Source: a bacterium (GTDB lineage: Bacteria; UBA10199; 2-02-FULL-44-16; JAAZCA01). Taken from it: a DNA stretch of 5,291 nucleotides. Shown one piece after another: positions 5,072 through 5,291 of the stretch. The position numbers and the translations under genes are program-made. Location: the NCBI GenBank assembly GCA_041648665.1, contig JBAZOP010000140.1, positions 1-5,291 on the forward strand. The letters run 5' to 3'. Within the stretch, counting starts at the first letter, position 1. Each line of letters begins with the position of its first letter. A model generated the notes under the pieces. It made no database searches. It had not been told where the DNA came from and worked only from the letters and a program-made list of their open reading frames with translations.

Positions 5072-5291
5072 CTAGGTGGTCGCCACCTTCAGAACGCGGA
5101 AAGCGTTGGCAGTAGCTACCTTGGCCGAGTTGCGCCAATAGCAGTACAGACCACGCTGGCCGGTCGGATAGTTGGCGGTGCCGCCCACGAGATGCGGGAT
5201 CAGCTCGACGTTCATGCCGACCTTATCCAGGATCACGTAGTTGCGGAAGTCGCCGATGATCATGATCTCCTCAGCGCCCGTCGTAGTGAGT
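5072..5291 (-). CDS. Major capsid protein, HK97 fold, C-terminal 72 residues (5' end beyond window)
   Basis: This is the shell-forming protein of the icosahedral head. The frame is open from the right edge to TAG 5074-5072, giving the last 72 residues. The visible part contains GDFRNYVILDKVGMNVELIP, then PHL, YPTGQRGLYCYWRNSAKV and a terminal AFRVLKVATT. The combination GDFRNYVI...DR/DK-x-GM, PTGQRGLYxYWR and AFRVL is the characteristic C-terminal A-domain end of HK97-type capsid proteins in siphoviruses of high-GC hosts. The internal ATG at 5263 is not the start, since the frame and homologous pattern extend upstream. The stop is followed in frame by TAG, TAA and, after one codon, another TAA. 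The first gene of the visible operon sits where a capsid gene is expected, directly before head-completion genes. Confidence 0.92.
   Translation of the reverse strand, partial: LTTTGAEEIMIIGDFRNYVILDKVGMNVELIPHLVGGTANYPTGQRGLYCYWRNSAKVATANAFRVLKVATT

Noticed and set aside
1..5291. CRISPR array, tRNA, insertion sequence or defence system
   Set aside because: No regularly spaced short repeats with unique spacers, no tRNA-like cloverleaf, no transposase and no terminal inverted repeats were seen. Every long stretch is explained by virion assembly genes.

Overview
The window is part of the head-to-tail morphogenesis operon of a tailed phage or prophage with a long non-contractile (siphovirus-type) tail. 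All credible genes lie on the minus strand, so the operon reads from position 5291 down to position 1. High GC in the genes, strong GC bias at third codon positions, GTG and TTG starts and AGGAGG ribosome binding sites suggest a high-GC host. The style of the capsid, tail tube, chaperone and tape-measure proteins resembles phages of Actinomycetota, but that host call is an inference. No integrase, host gene or attachment site is visible, so free phage and prophage cannot be told apart.

Layout in transcription order: the C-terminal end of an HK97-fold major capsid protein (5291-5072); tandem stop codons and a perfect 12-bp hairpin with a UUCG loop (5061-5034); an AT-rich leader (about 5030-4901) holding at most a doubtful 30-residue ORF; a 90-residue basic, Pro-rich protein with a duplicated tail (4900-4628); a gp6-like head-tail connector (4628-4008); a probable tail terminator (4011-3604); a 74-residue protein of unknown role (3588-3364); the tail tube protein (3371-2949); an HK97 gp10-like protein (2946-2575); the tail assembly chaperone with a -1 frameshifted extension (2563-2037); and the tape measure protein, cut off by the window edge (2044-1). 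Most junctions overlap by 1 to 8 bases or are separated by a few bases, so translation is probably coupled throughout.

How they work together: the capsid protein forms the shell, the connector docks on the portal ring, the terminator caps the tail tube, and tail tube subunits polymerise around the tape measure protein, which the two chaperone forms keep soluble and which sets tail length.

I do not see a novel defence system or mobile element. The best signals are a complete programmed -1 frameshift cassette in the chaperone gene (C CCC CCG, 5-nt spacer, 8-bp stem, 6-nt loop), three exact-period 48-residue repeats in the tape measure protein, and the stop-codon, hairpin and AT-rich leader arrangement after the capsid gene.
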